Source: Desulfobacteraceae bacterium UBA5623
GTDB taxonomy: Bacteria > Desulfobacterota > DSM-4660 > Desulfatiglandales > Desulfatiglandaceae
DNA length: 5,717 bases
Reading direction: 5' to 3'
Assembly: GCA_002424495.1 (NCBI GenBank)
Contig: DIKH01000390.1
Location: 1 to 5,717, forward strand
Below are positions 1 through 5,634 of this stretch, piece after piece. The notes under the pieces are model-generated. The model was not told the origin of the DNA. It saw nothing but the letters and a program-made list of their open reading frames with translations, and ran no database searches. The translations under genes and the position numbers were made by a program. Each line of letters begins with the position of its first letter. The first letter of the stretch is position 1.

Positions 1-41
1 TTCGCACCGACCTTCAAAGTTACCTTCCCCTCTGACGGTCA

Positions 42-154
42 TCAAGTGCCTTCCCATGTTTGGCTTTGATTAGGTCATTTCAGAATTCTTTAAAGCATAG
101 ATTCGACTCATCAGTAATGATGCCAGTGGGTTAAGATGCGTCTTCAAGTGCCTT
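42..154. repeat. 11-bp direct repeat pair upstream of the RRM gene
   Basis: TCAAGTGCCTT occurs at 42-52 and again at 144-154, 102 bases apart, in the 235 bases before the RNA-binding protein gene. The flanks (CA before the first copy, CT before the second) do not extend the match. It may be a chance repeat, a remnant of duplicated DNA, or a paired protein-binding site. I see no convincing coding sequence in 1-208 and no well-spaced sigma70 promoter; TAGATA at 170-175 is a possible -10 box but lacks a good -35 partner. Confidence 0.35.
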
Positions 155-223
155 GCACGCAGACAGGCGTAGATATTTGTTGAAAGTAGGCGTTTTGAAA
201 TTGCCTCGATGGAAAAACTAACT

Positions 224-229
224 AAGGAG
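224..229 (+). promoter_or_regulatory. Ribosome binding site of the RRM protein gene
   Basis: AAGGAG sits six bases before the ATG at 236. It decides between two in-frame starts. The upstream ATG at 209 would add nine residues that contain this site and has no Shine-Dalgarno of its own, while the ATG at 236 begins directly with the first strand of the RRM fold. Confidence 0.85.
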
Positions 230-235
230 AGAAGT

Positions 236-562
236 ATGAACATTTTTATTGGGAATCTGTCGTTTGATGTGTCTGAAGACGATCTGCAGAAGGCATTTGA
301 GGCCTATGGACAGGTCAGCTCCGTCAATATTATAAAAGACAAATACAGCGGCAGATCAAGGGGCTTCGGCTTTGTGGAAATGGGTAGTGAAACCGAGGCG
401 CAGGCCGCCATTGACGGGCTTAACGAAAAGGAATTAAAGGGTCGCAAACTTAGCGTAAATCAGGCGCGTGAACGCTCAAATGATCGTCGCCCAGGAGGCG
501 GTGGCGGTCCCAGAAGAGGGCGTCCTGGCGGTGGTGGAGGCGGTGGCGGCCGTCGTTACTAA
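236..562 (+). CDS. RRM-domain RNA-binding protein with Gly/Arg-rich tail
   Basis: A 108-residue single-stranded RNA-binding protein, expected in the cytoplasm. The RNA recognition motif covers about residues 2-78. RNP2 is IFIGNL (3-8) and RNP1 is RGFGFVEM (42-49), so the stacking aromatics (F4, F44, F46) that contact RNA bases are present. Residues 84-108 form a disordered Gly/Arg tail with RR and RG steps and two glycine runs, encoded by repetitive GGN codons. This layout is that of the small bacterial and cyanobacterial RRM (Rbp) proteins, which are often cold-induced and probably act as RNA chaperones; the exact role here is not shown by the sequence. The ATG at 236 is chosen over 209 because of the Shine-Dalgarno at 224-229 and the domain boundary. 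It appears monocistronic and is followed nine bases later by a long palindrome that could help end transcription. Confidence 0.93.
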   Translation: MNIFIGNLSFDVSEDDLQKAFEAYGQVSSVNIIKDKYSGRSRGFGFVEMGSETEAQAAIDGLNEKELKGRKLSVNQARERSNDRRPGGGGGPRRGRPGGGGGGGGRRY

Positions 563-570
563 AGTCTGGT

Positions 571-731
571 AAATTCCAGGGAGGCTGTCAGAGAATGGCT
601 ATTTTCCCCGATTTTTGCGTCAGACAAAAATTTTAATCCTCAAAATACTTCTATGTATTTCTGCGGTTAAAATTTTAGGTTTCCTTGATCTTGGAAAAAA
701 TATCTCATTCTCAGACAGCCTCCTGGAATTT
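571..731. mobile_element. MITE-like 161-bp imperfect palindrome with 26-bp terminal inverted repeats
   Basis: The left arm at 571-597 and the reverse complement of 706-731 match over about 26 bases, with one single-base indel (GGG against GG) and one substitution. The symmetry continues inward around a centre near 651.5: AAAATTTTAA at 627-636 pairs with TTAAAATTTT at 667-676, and AAATAC at 643-648 pairs with GTATTT at 655-660. The TATTTT..CC stretch near 600 also has a counterpart near 700. It holds no ORF worth calling. Size, AT-rich core and termini fit a non-autonomous miniature inverted-repeat element, but I cannot name the parent insertion sequence. AATT at both outer ends (572-575, 727-730) could be a target duplication, but AATT is its own complement, so it could equally be part of the repeat. 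As RNA it would fold into one long hairpin and could terminate or stabilise the upstream transcript. Confidence 0.7.
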
Positions 732-761
732 TTTTCGATGATTTCGTAAAAAGCTATTGCT

Positions 762-771
762 CTGACAGCCT
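762..771. repeat. Orphan copy of the palindrome's terminal motif
   Basis: CTGACAGCCT here is the exact reverse complement of AGGCTGTCAG in the left arm (582-591), and differs by one base from CAGACAGCCT in the right arm (712-721). It lies 30 bases outside the element. It may be a partial end left by an earlier insertion or a chance match of ten bases. Confidence 0.35.
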
Positions 772-796
772 GCCATTGGCGGAATGGGTGGGTTTT

Positions 797-824
797 TTGC
801 GAAATCGTCAATTTTCCATAACAT
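797..824 (+). promoter_or_regulatory. Possible sigma70-type promoter for the parvulin gene
   Basis: TTGCGA at 797-802 and TAACAT at 819-824 are separated by 16 bases, and each matches four of six consensus positions. Transcription would begin near 831 and give a leader of about 70 bases. It lies between the palindromic element and the gene, the only place a dedicated promoter could sit. The match is modest and unsupported by other evidence. Confidence 0.3.
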
Positions 825-886
825 TAATTCCTTTCTTGTCAGTGATCCTCCCGGACTGAAAGGTTGGCAGTCATTTCTGTGCCTGC

Positions 887-894
887 AAAGGAGA
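887..894 (+). promoter_or_regulatory. Ribosome binding site of the parvulin gene
   Basis: AAAGGAGA ends eight bases before the ATG at 902. This strong site, followed by a signal peptide starting at the same codon, fixes the start. Confidence 0.85.
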
Positions 895-901
895 AACTTG
901 A

Positions 902-1897
902 ATGAAAATAAAGAAAAAAGGGTTATTTTTTGCTTTTTCAGCCTTTGTGGGCCTGACATTGACTGCCGTGCAGTCATCGGCGGTGGAAAAGAAAACGCCT
1001 GTAAACAAGGTCGCCGTAGTTAATGATTCTGTAATTACCCAGGACGATTTTGACAGGAAGATGATGATCGTACAGCAACAGATGGCCGGCATGGGAAGAT
1101 CGCTCAATAATGATCAGCTTCAAATGCTAAAAAAGGATGTCCTGGAAGAATTGATTGATAGTGAGTTGCTCTATCAGGAAAGTAAAAAAAATAAGATAGA
1201 GGTCAAAGAAACAGCGATCAATGAACAATTGGATATGATCAAAAAACGATTTCCCAATGAAGACGAGTTCAAAAAGGAGTTGTCGCGCAATAATCTCTCC
1301 GAGGATTTTCTCAAGACTCAAATCAGGCAAGGCATGACCATAAACCAATTGATTGACAAACAACTTGCTGACAAGGTTACAGTTTCAGATGAAGAGACCA
1401 AAACCTATTACAACAGTAACCCCGAATCCTTCAAACAACCTGAACAGGTAAAGGCAAGTCACATCCTGATAAAGGCAGACCCAAAGGCCGATGAGGCGCA
1501 ACGCGCCCAGGCTCGTAAAAAGATAGAAGAGGTGCAGCAACGGATCAAGAAGGGGGAAGATTTCGCCGCCCTTGCAAAAGAATTATCACAGTGTCCGAGT
1601 AGCGCCCAAGGAGGAGACCTCGGCTATTTTGGGCGGGGACAAATGGCAAAACCCTTTGAAGATGCGGCCTTTGCCATGGCGCCTGGTGAGGTCAGCAATA
1701 TTGTAGAGACAAACTTCGGATTCCACATAATCAAGACTGTGGACAAAAAACCCGAAAGCGTAATGGCCTATCAAGATGTAAAGGAACGGCTTGGGCAATA
1801 CCTGAAGCAGAATAAGGTAAAGGACCAGGTCAAGGTATATGTTGGGCAATTGAAAGAAAAGGCAAAAGTGGAAAGGCTCCTTAAAGAGAATCCGTGA
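902..1897 (+). CDS. Exported peptidyl-prolyl cis-trans isomerase, parvulin type (SurA/PrsA-like chaperone)
   Basis: A 331-residue periplasmic or membrane-associated folding factor. Residues 1-27 are a signal peptide: a KIKKK basic start, a hydrophobic core at 8-23 and a likely cleavage after SSA at 27. There is no cysteine there, so it is not an obvious lipoprotein. Residues 34-175 resemble the helical SurA N-terminal chaperone domain, opening with a VNDSVIT strand and followed by charged helices. Residues 181-282 are a single parvulin domain, with ASHILI (185-190), FAALAKELSQCPSSAQGGDLGYF (split over 221-243) and FGFHIIK (272-278). A lysine-rich helix closes the protein, as in SurA, whose N- and C-terminal helices pack together. 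SurA of E. coli has two parvulin domains and about 430 residues; this one-domain form is common in PrsA/PpiC-like relatives. The likely role is folding of secreted or outer-membrane proteins; the clients cannot be told from the sequence. It is downstream of the MITE-like element and followed by a decayed gene. Confidence 0.93.
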   Translation: MKIKKKGLFFAFSAFVGLTLTAVQSSAVEKKTPVNKVAVVNDSVITQDDFDRKMMIVQQQMAGMGRSLNNDQLQMLKKDVLEELIDSELLYQESKKNKIEVKETAINEQLDMIKKRFPNEDEFKKELSRNNLSEDFLKTQIRQGMTINQLIDKQLADKVTVSDEETKTYYNSNPESFKQPEQVKASHILIKADPKADEAQRAQARKKIEEVQQRIKKGEDFAALAKELSQCPSSAQGGDLGYFGRGQMAKPFEDAAFAMAPGEVSNIVETNFGFHIIKTVDKKPESVMAYQDVKERLGQYLKQNKVKDQVKVYVGQLKEKAKVERLLKENP

Positions 1898-1902
1898 TTG
1901 CC

Positions 1903-2338
1903 TTGACCAAAAAAACCCAATGTCAACCAACAGAGAAACAGAAATATTTGAATATGGCATACATGCCTTTTGCTCGGGCCATCAGAGAATAAGGACACTT
2001 AAGCGCCAATATAACCTCTATTGTCATGGTTTCAGGGTCTGGCCGTTTTTGGCACACACTGGGCGGTTCACTGGAGAGACTGGTTGGCCGGGCCTTGAAT
2101 ACAGGCGTCAAGTTGGCGCTCATTGCTGATCCCGGAAGATTGCCTTTCGACAAGTTCGGCGAAGAGCTGGTTCATAACATGAAAGGGCAGATGTGGACTC
2201 GGACTGTGCAGCATCCTTACTGCATAAAAGGGAAGGTCCTGAAAATTGGCTCCATCCACAGTTAGGGCTGCTGAAAGCGTTTGGTTCCCTTATCTTCCCG
2301 GAGGGCATCTAATGACCATTTACAGGCTTAAAAAATGA
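1903..2338 (+). pseudogene. Decayed gene of about 145 codons, possibly a SAM-dependent methyltransferase C-terminus
   Basis: One frame reads from TTG 1903 through the protein-like stretch MAYMPFARAIRE (from ATG 1954) to an in-frame TAA at 1990-1992. It resumes as sensible protein up to TAG 2263-2265. Before that stop, near 2243-2263, coding character moves to the next frame, which continues AAESVWFPYLPGGHLM and ends at TGA 2336-2338. So one nonsense codon and one frameshift interrupt what reads as one small gene. The segment KLALIADPGRLPFDKF resembles the strand near the end of many class I SAM-dependent methyltransferases, but no SAM-binding glycine motif is visible in the window, so this identification is weak. 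A shorter product from ATG 2026 (79 residues) could still be made. Its final codons overlap the ATG of the next ORF (ATGA at 2335-2338), which suggests the two were once co-translated. Confidence 0.5.
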
Positions 2339-2556
2339 TTGTTATTGAGATAAAAAAAAGCAATAAAACAAAAATGATCAATGTTGTGAGGGATGAGATC
2401 AACAATGCCCTGCTAAAAATCATGCCTCCTTTTAATGCTGAAACTGATGAAATAAAGTTGATGAAGTACAACCATGATTCGGACAGGGTAAGGCTTTCCT
2501 ATGAGATCCTGCGCAATGTCAAACGTTCCAAGTCAGATGAGGATCTTGTCCCATAG
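2335..2556 (+). CDS. Small hypothetical protein, 73 residues
   Basis: I do not recognise this protein. It is charged and soluble, with no signal peptide or membrane segment. It starts with a short beta-like stretch (MIVIEIKK), has a central likely helix (about 15-30) and a lysine/aspartate-rich end. The start at 2335 overlaps the stop of the preceding broken gene by ATGA; a weak AGG at 2324-2326 lies eight bases before it, and an in-frame TAA at 2329-2331 rules out extension upstream. The overlap and the natural-looking composition argue for a real gene. However, the upstream partner is decayed, so this ORF may also be a surviving fragment. It converges on the adenine deaminase relic 62 bases away. 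Confidence 0.5.
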   Translation: MIVIEIKKSNKTKMINVVRDEINNALLKIMPPFNAETDEIKLMKYNHDSDRVRLSYEILRNVKRSKSDEDLVP

Positions 2557-2618
2557 AGAGTTTAGAATTGGCAGTCACTACCATGGGCTATGGCGGGAAC
2601 AGCCAGTGGCATGGCGAA

Positions 2619-2960
2619 TTATGGGCCCTTTAGCGGAAAAATTAGCTCTTTTTTTACAACTTCCAGTATGCCGTTGGGGGAGGATTCTCAAGTAGTCGAG
2701 CCCTGATATTGTCAAAAAGTGGGTGGTATAAAAAGGGCCTTCAAGGAGACATCCAAGCCCTCTTAATTCGTTTTGCATCCTGATCAGTTGAACGGCCAGT
2801 GTATCCACATCTTTTCTGGATTGTATCCCTGCAATCGGCAGGGGTCCGAGATTCTTCCATCCTTTACAAGCACAATCCCTCCTCCAAGCTTAGGAATACG
2901 GTTTGTAGCCCGAGCAAGTCCTTTCTGCCGCCGCCTAGCCCCCCGCAACTCGTGGGCTCT
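2619..2960 (-). pseudogene. ade: Adenine deaminase C-terminal remnant, broken over three frames
   Basis: Read on the minus strand just after the stop of the 460-residue gene, the first frame gives GLARATNRIPKLGGGIVLV followed by KDGRI. This matches the AANR...ELGGGIVVV.DG stretch typical of adenine deaminase (adenine + water to hypoxanthine + ammonia; purine salvage). A frameshift near 2848-2856 leads to GPLPIAGIQS, then LGCLLEGPFYTTHFLTISGL, which fits the family's LPLPIAGLMS and LGC.L..PFMTLSFL motifs in order and spacing. A second shift near 2665-2695 leads to ILEVVKKELIFPLKGP and a stop at 2619-2621. Only about 110 of the usual 550-600 residues remain, so the metal-binding amidohydrolase core is missing and no activity is expected. 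The remnant directly abuts the upstream gene with no N-terminal part between them, pointing to a deletion. The family match is from memory of its motifs, not a search. Confidence 0.8.
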
Positions 2961-4343
2961 TTAGCCTTCCCTGTGCAAGACATTGGTGATGATGCCATTA
3001 TAGTGCGGCCTCAGGATCTGACCCAGGACCACATTGGTGTCCTGTTCCAGTTGTCTCATTATCTCTGCCAGGGCCTTCAAGCGAACAAGGCTCTTCATTG
3101 ACTTGAACTGATGGGGGAGTCTTAGCATAGGATTTTCCAGAACCTGGATCAATTTGTCCAGGAACTGGAAGTCAACATGGTCTATTTCGCTGTATAAGAA
3201 GTGGACCAATTCTTTCTTTAGAGGTTCCGGCACCCTGTCACAGGCCGAAACAATATCCGGATCCTGGCCAAGACAGAGCGACTTTTTGAGATTGTCAATG
3301 CTGCAACAGATATCTTTTTTCTTTCCCCCATCAAGGGGGTGAGTGGCGAACAACTCATTCCACCTTTCCTCAATCTGCATCTGCACCCAGTTCTTGCCAA
3401 GCCCGGGTGGCGGGTTAAGCCCCAAAAATCTGTTCTGGGCCTCGATCAGGTCTTTTCCCAGTCCGTCCTTATCACACCCCATGGCCTCGATGGCCTTATT
3501 CAGATAGAGCACTGCCTCATGTCTCATGTTTTTAGTGTCTGAGTTCTCAAACAATATCCCTTCCCACTGTTCTCTTAAGAATCCCATTTCCAGTTTTATA
3601 AGGGAAAAGATAAAACCGGACTTGGTGATGGCGTTTCGTATAGAGTCTGCAAGGATATTGCATGAGTTTTGTTTGTCCTCCGCCAGTTGACGCATCGCCT
3701 CGATAGACTGCTGTCTGAACTGGTGAGAAAGAAGCTGCGTCCCCAGGACATTAGACAACCTCTTGATGATCCTGGTCTCCAGGCTGTTGATCTTGATCGT
3801 ATTGGGCCTGAAATGGATTTTTATGACATCAATAACCACATAATCGCTGTTCTGCCAGATTTTTTCCCCCTGAAAATTCCTGGGATATTCGATATCGGAT
3901 CTGTCGCCCAGATAGAGGTCATCCTTGTGGATCAGCACAGGCTCCATGTGATGGAAGTCTCCACGCGAACCCTCCATCTTCACCCTGGCGCCGCGCTGGT
4001 CGTTTTCCGGATCTTGCGCTGTCCAGCTGTGCTGACGTTCCACGCACCATGCCATTGCCTCCAATGGACGGCCCGGCTGATCTCTGTAGTCAGTCCAGGC
4101 CAGGCCGGGAGGGGCATAGCGAGACCTCATGGGTGTGTCCCATGACACCTTCTTCCTCTCGTTGTCAATAGCACCGCATGTGATCTGCTTTGCCATCAAC
4201 TCTGGAGGGGTTCCTATACGGTACAGGGTCCCTTTGTAGGCGTTTGGAAGACAGAAAAGAATAGTCTCTATTATGTCTTTGCAGGCCTGCAGCAGGCGCA
4301 CCTTGTCAATGCTTAATTTTACCGCCAAAAGCCTTTGCCTCAT
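2961..4343 (-). CDS. Uncharacterised 460-residue protein, possible GAF-like N-terminal domain, coupled to sirtuin
   Basis: I do not recognise this as a named family. It is soluble, with no signal peptide or membrane helix. Residues 20-205 weakly follow the order of a GAF sensor domain: a first helix and strand (KDIIETILFCLPNAYKGTLYR split at 22-42), a middle AMAWCVERQHSWTAQDPEND (97-116, like the region before the ligand loop), a strand at 166-178 and a final helix beginning NSLETRIIKRLSNVLGTQL (186-204). Residues 206-290 and 350-445 look almost wholly helical. LADSIRNAITKSG (231-243) is faintly like a histidine-kinase dimerisation helix but lacks the phospho-acceptor histidine, and no ATPase domain follows. 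The start ATG overlaps the sirtuin stop (ATGA at 4340-4343), so translation is probably coupled. It ends directly against the adenine deaminase relic, so its own C-terminus could have been altered by that deletion. The reading frame is intact for 1.38 kb, which supports a live gene. Confidence 0.75.
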   Translation of the reverse strand: MRQRLLAVKLSIDKVRLLQACKDIIETILFCLPNAYKGTLYRIGTPPELMAKQITCGAIDNERKKVSWDTPMRSRYAPPGLAWTDYRDQPGRPLEAMAWCVERQHSWTAQDPENDQRGARVKMEGSRGDFHHMEPVLIHKDDLYLGDRSDIEYPRNFQGEKIWQNSDYVVIDVIKIHFRPNTIKINSLETRIIKRLSNVLGTQLLSHQFRQQSIEAMRQLAEDKQNSCNILADSIRNAITKSGFIFSLIKLEMGFLREQWEGILFENSDTKNMRHEAVLYLNKAIEAMGCDKDGLGKDLIEAQNRFLGLNPPPGLGKNWVQMQIEERWNELFATHPLDGGKKKDICCSIDNLKKSLCLGQDPDIVSACDRVPEPLKKELVHFLYSEIDHVDFQFLDKLIQVLENPMLRLPHQFKSMKSLVRLKALAEIMRQLEQDTNVVLGQILRPHYNGIITNVLHREG

Positions 4344-5089
4344 CCAATTGTTTTTCTTATCTCCGCGACGATCTCAGTCATCATCATTCCCGCATCACCA
4401 TTTAAGAAGACATCCGTGATCGTTCCGGTCAGGTGCGTCCTCTCCTTATTGATTTCAATGACCTTTGCGCCGTTACTCTTTGCTATGGATGGGATGGTGT
4501 TGGCAGGCGATACAACCGCTGAGGTCCCAACAACCATCAGCGCCTTTGCCTGAGACGCGAGCTGGAAGGACCTGTTCATGGCGTCTTCAGGTATGGCCTC
4601 GCCGAAAAAGATGACATCAGGTTTTAAAATCTGCCTGCCCCGGCAGGAGCATCTTGGAGGAAATTCTTCATTCAAATCCGCCCTCTTGAATCTCTTTCCG
4701 CACTGAAGGCAGGTAAGGGTGGAGATGTTGCCGTGATATTCGATGACATTGCCAGAGCCAGCCTCCTGATGAAGATTGTCAACATTTTGCGTGATGATCT
4801 GATGGAGATAGCCCATCCTTTCAAGGTCCGCCATGCCGATGTGGGCGCTGTTGGGCCTTGCCGTGTCAATCAGTTTTGTCATCTCGCGCGCCATCTCCCA
4901 TACCTTTTCAGGCGTTGATATGAAGGCTGATATTGTGGCGTATTCGGATGGGTCGTATATTGACCACAGCCCGCCGGGGCTCCTGAAATCAGGGATGCCT
5001 GATTCCACTGAAATTCCGGCGCCTGTCAGCGCAATGGTCAGACTTGATTTTGTGATGATATCAGAGGCCTGTCTAACGAGTTCTTTCAT
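4340..5089 (-). CDS. Sirtuin, NAD+-dependent protein deacylase (Sir2 family)
   Basis: A 249-residue cytoplasmic enzyme that removes acyl groups from lysine using NAD+, releasing nicotinamide and O-acyl-ADP-ribose. The NAD-binding GAGISVESGIPDFRS motif is at 23-37, TQNVDNLH at 100-107, catalytic His119 in EYHGN, and GTSAVVSPAN closes the Rossmann part. Zinc ligands are C127, C130, C147 and C149; the second pair is CxC rather than the more usual CxxC. The Tyr-x-x-Arg pair that marks CobB/SIRT5-type desuccinylases is not seen where expected (VWEMAREM, 63-70), so ordinary deacetylation is more likely. Length is normal for a bacterial single-domain sirtuin. The start at 5089 lies 13 bases after the phosphoesterase stop with only a weak AGG site. 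Its stop overlaps the start of the 460-residue gene, so the three genes probably share a transcript. The partner protein may be a substrate or regulator, which is inference. Confidence 0.95.
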   Translation of the reverse strand: MKELVRQASDIITKSSLTIALTGAGISVESGIPDFRSPGGLWSIYDPSEYATISAFISTPEKVWEMAREMTKLIDTARPNSAHIGMADLERMGYLHQIITQNVDNLHQEAGSGNVIEYHGNISTLTCLQCGKRFKRADLNEEFPPRCSCRGRQILKPDVIFFGEAIPEDAMNRSFQLASQAKALMVVGTSAVVSPANTIPSIAKSNGAKVIEINKERTHLTGTITDVFLNGDAGMMMTEIVAEIRKTIG

Positions 5090-5102
5090 ATCAAGCTGCC
5101 TT

Positions 5103-5585
5103 TTATGTGAGGGTGATCAGCTCTGCTGTCTGGCCGTCAAGGTCTGCCACGGCGATAGTTGCCTTTCCGTAAACCCATCCGCAACACTCGCCAGGGTTGA
5201 CCACCAGGGTCTTTCCCACCTTTTTTATATCGGGCTGATGTGTGTGGCCATAGATGATCAGGAAAAAATCCTGCGATGAGACAAGCGATCCTAATGGTTC
5301 AAGATGATGTCCGATCAGGATTTTTTTTCCGCCATATGACTCGATAAAGGGCGAGTTTTCAATCTTGCCCTGCGCAATATTCTGGAGGGCGATCTTGTCT
5401 CCGTCGTTATTGCCCCACACGCCCAAAAAATCACATTCGAGCAAGAGCAAGGGTTTTACGGAAAAGGGGGACACATAGTCTCCTGCATGTATCACCAGAT
5501 CAACATTTGCATCGTTAAAGATCTCCACGGCCTTTTCAATCAATGGAACATTGTCGTGTGTGTCGGAAATAATTCCCAGTTTCAT
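5103..5585 (-). CDS. YfcE/MJ0936-family metallophosphoesterase
   Basis: A 160-residue calcineurin-like phosphodiesterase of the small YfcE/MJ0936 type. It hydrolyses phosphodiester bonds with two metal ions; family members are active on model and some cyclic-nucleotide substrates, but the natural substrate is usually unknown. All core motifs are present: SDTHDN (7-12, metal ligands D8 and H10), HAGDYVS (33-39, D36), GNND (58-61, N59), GHH (92-94, H93) and GHTHQPD (113-119, H114 and H116). NPGECC in the C-terminal part matches the usual NPGS region, with cysteines in place of the common serine. I start it at ATG 5585 because the next upstream ATG at 5636 would add 17 unrelated residues running into the preceding gene, and because GGAG lies seven bases before 5585. 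It sits 37 bases after the partial gene and 13 before the sirtuin, so an operon is likely. Confidence 0.93.
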   Translation of the reverse strand: MKLGIISDTHDNVPLIEKAVEIFNDANVDLVIHAGDYVSPFSVKPLLLLECDFLGVWGNNDGDKIALQNIAQGKIENSPFIESYGGKKILIGHHLEPLGSLVSSQDFFLIIYGHTHQPDIKKVGKTLVVNPGECCGWVYGKATIAVADLDGQTAELITLT

Positions 5586-5592
5586 GGATAAG

Positions 5593-5596
5593 CTCC
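5593..5596 (-). promoter_or_regulatory. Ribosome binding site of the metallophosphoesterase gene
   Basis: On the minus strand GGAG is found seven bases before the ATG at 5585. It supports this start over the farther ATG at 5636. A run of six T (5597-5602) lies directly upstream of it. Confidence 0.75.
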
Positions 5597-5634
5597 AAAA
5601 AAGGTTGTCCGAACCAATCAGTCTAAACTGGTTC
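5597..5634 (-). promoter_or_regulatory. Inverted repeats in the leader of the metallophosphoesterase gene
   Basis: Read on the minus strand, GAACCA (5634-5629) can pair with TGGTTC (5616-5611), and CAGT/ACTG inside it (5630-5627, 5622-5619) can form an alternative small stem. GGTT (5615-5612) could instead pair with AACC (5606-5603), a 4-bp stem followed at once by TTTTTT (5602-5597) next to the Shine-Dalgarno. It begins within the last codons of the upstream gene, so it may be a weak terminator or attenuator tuning expression of the downstream genes. Stems are short, and this may be coincidence. Confidence 0.3.

Noticed and set aside
1..57. A possible divergent gene start on the - strand (ATG at 57, running off the left edge)
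   Set aside because: The frame stays open to the edge over 19 codons, but there is no ribosome binding site before it and no recognisable motif. This is too short to support.
496..552. GGN-rich repeats as a possible tandem-repeat or CRISPR-like structure
   Set aside because: They are explained by the glycine/arginine codons of the RRM protein tail; there are no regular spacers.
563..977. Minus-strand ORFs across the palindrome and the parvulin gene start
   Set aside because: They read through the self-complementary element and antisense to a signal peptide, without ribosome sites or motifs.
1586..1960. A 124-codon open frame on the - strand
   Set aside because: It is antisense to the parvulin domain coding sequence, and its composition is that of a shadow frame.
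2501..2695. A + strand ORF of 64 codons in the convergent region
   Set aside because: It overlaps the 73-residue ORF and the adenine deaminase relic, and its composition (tryptophan and arginine rich, no motif) is not protein-like.
2578..2808. A minus-strand 76-residue ORF as a stand-alone gene
   Set aside because: Its middle is the adenine deaminase C-terminal sequence and its end is out-of-frame noise, so it is part of the pseudogene rather than a separate gene.
3669..4145. A 158-codon open frame on the + strand
   Set aside because: It lies wholly antisense to the intact 460-residue gene, has low-complexity leucine/histidine-rich composition, no convincing ribosome site and no recognisable motif.
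4833..5279. A 148-codon open frame on the + strand
   Set aside because: It is antisense to the sirtuin and phosphoesterase genes, both of which carry clear catalytic motifs, and the translation shows no domain.
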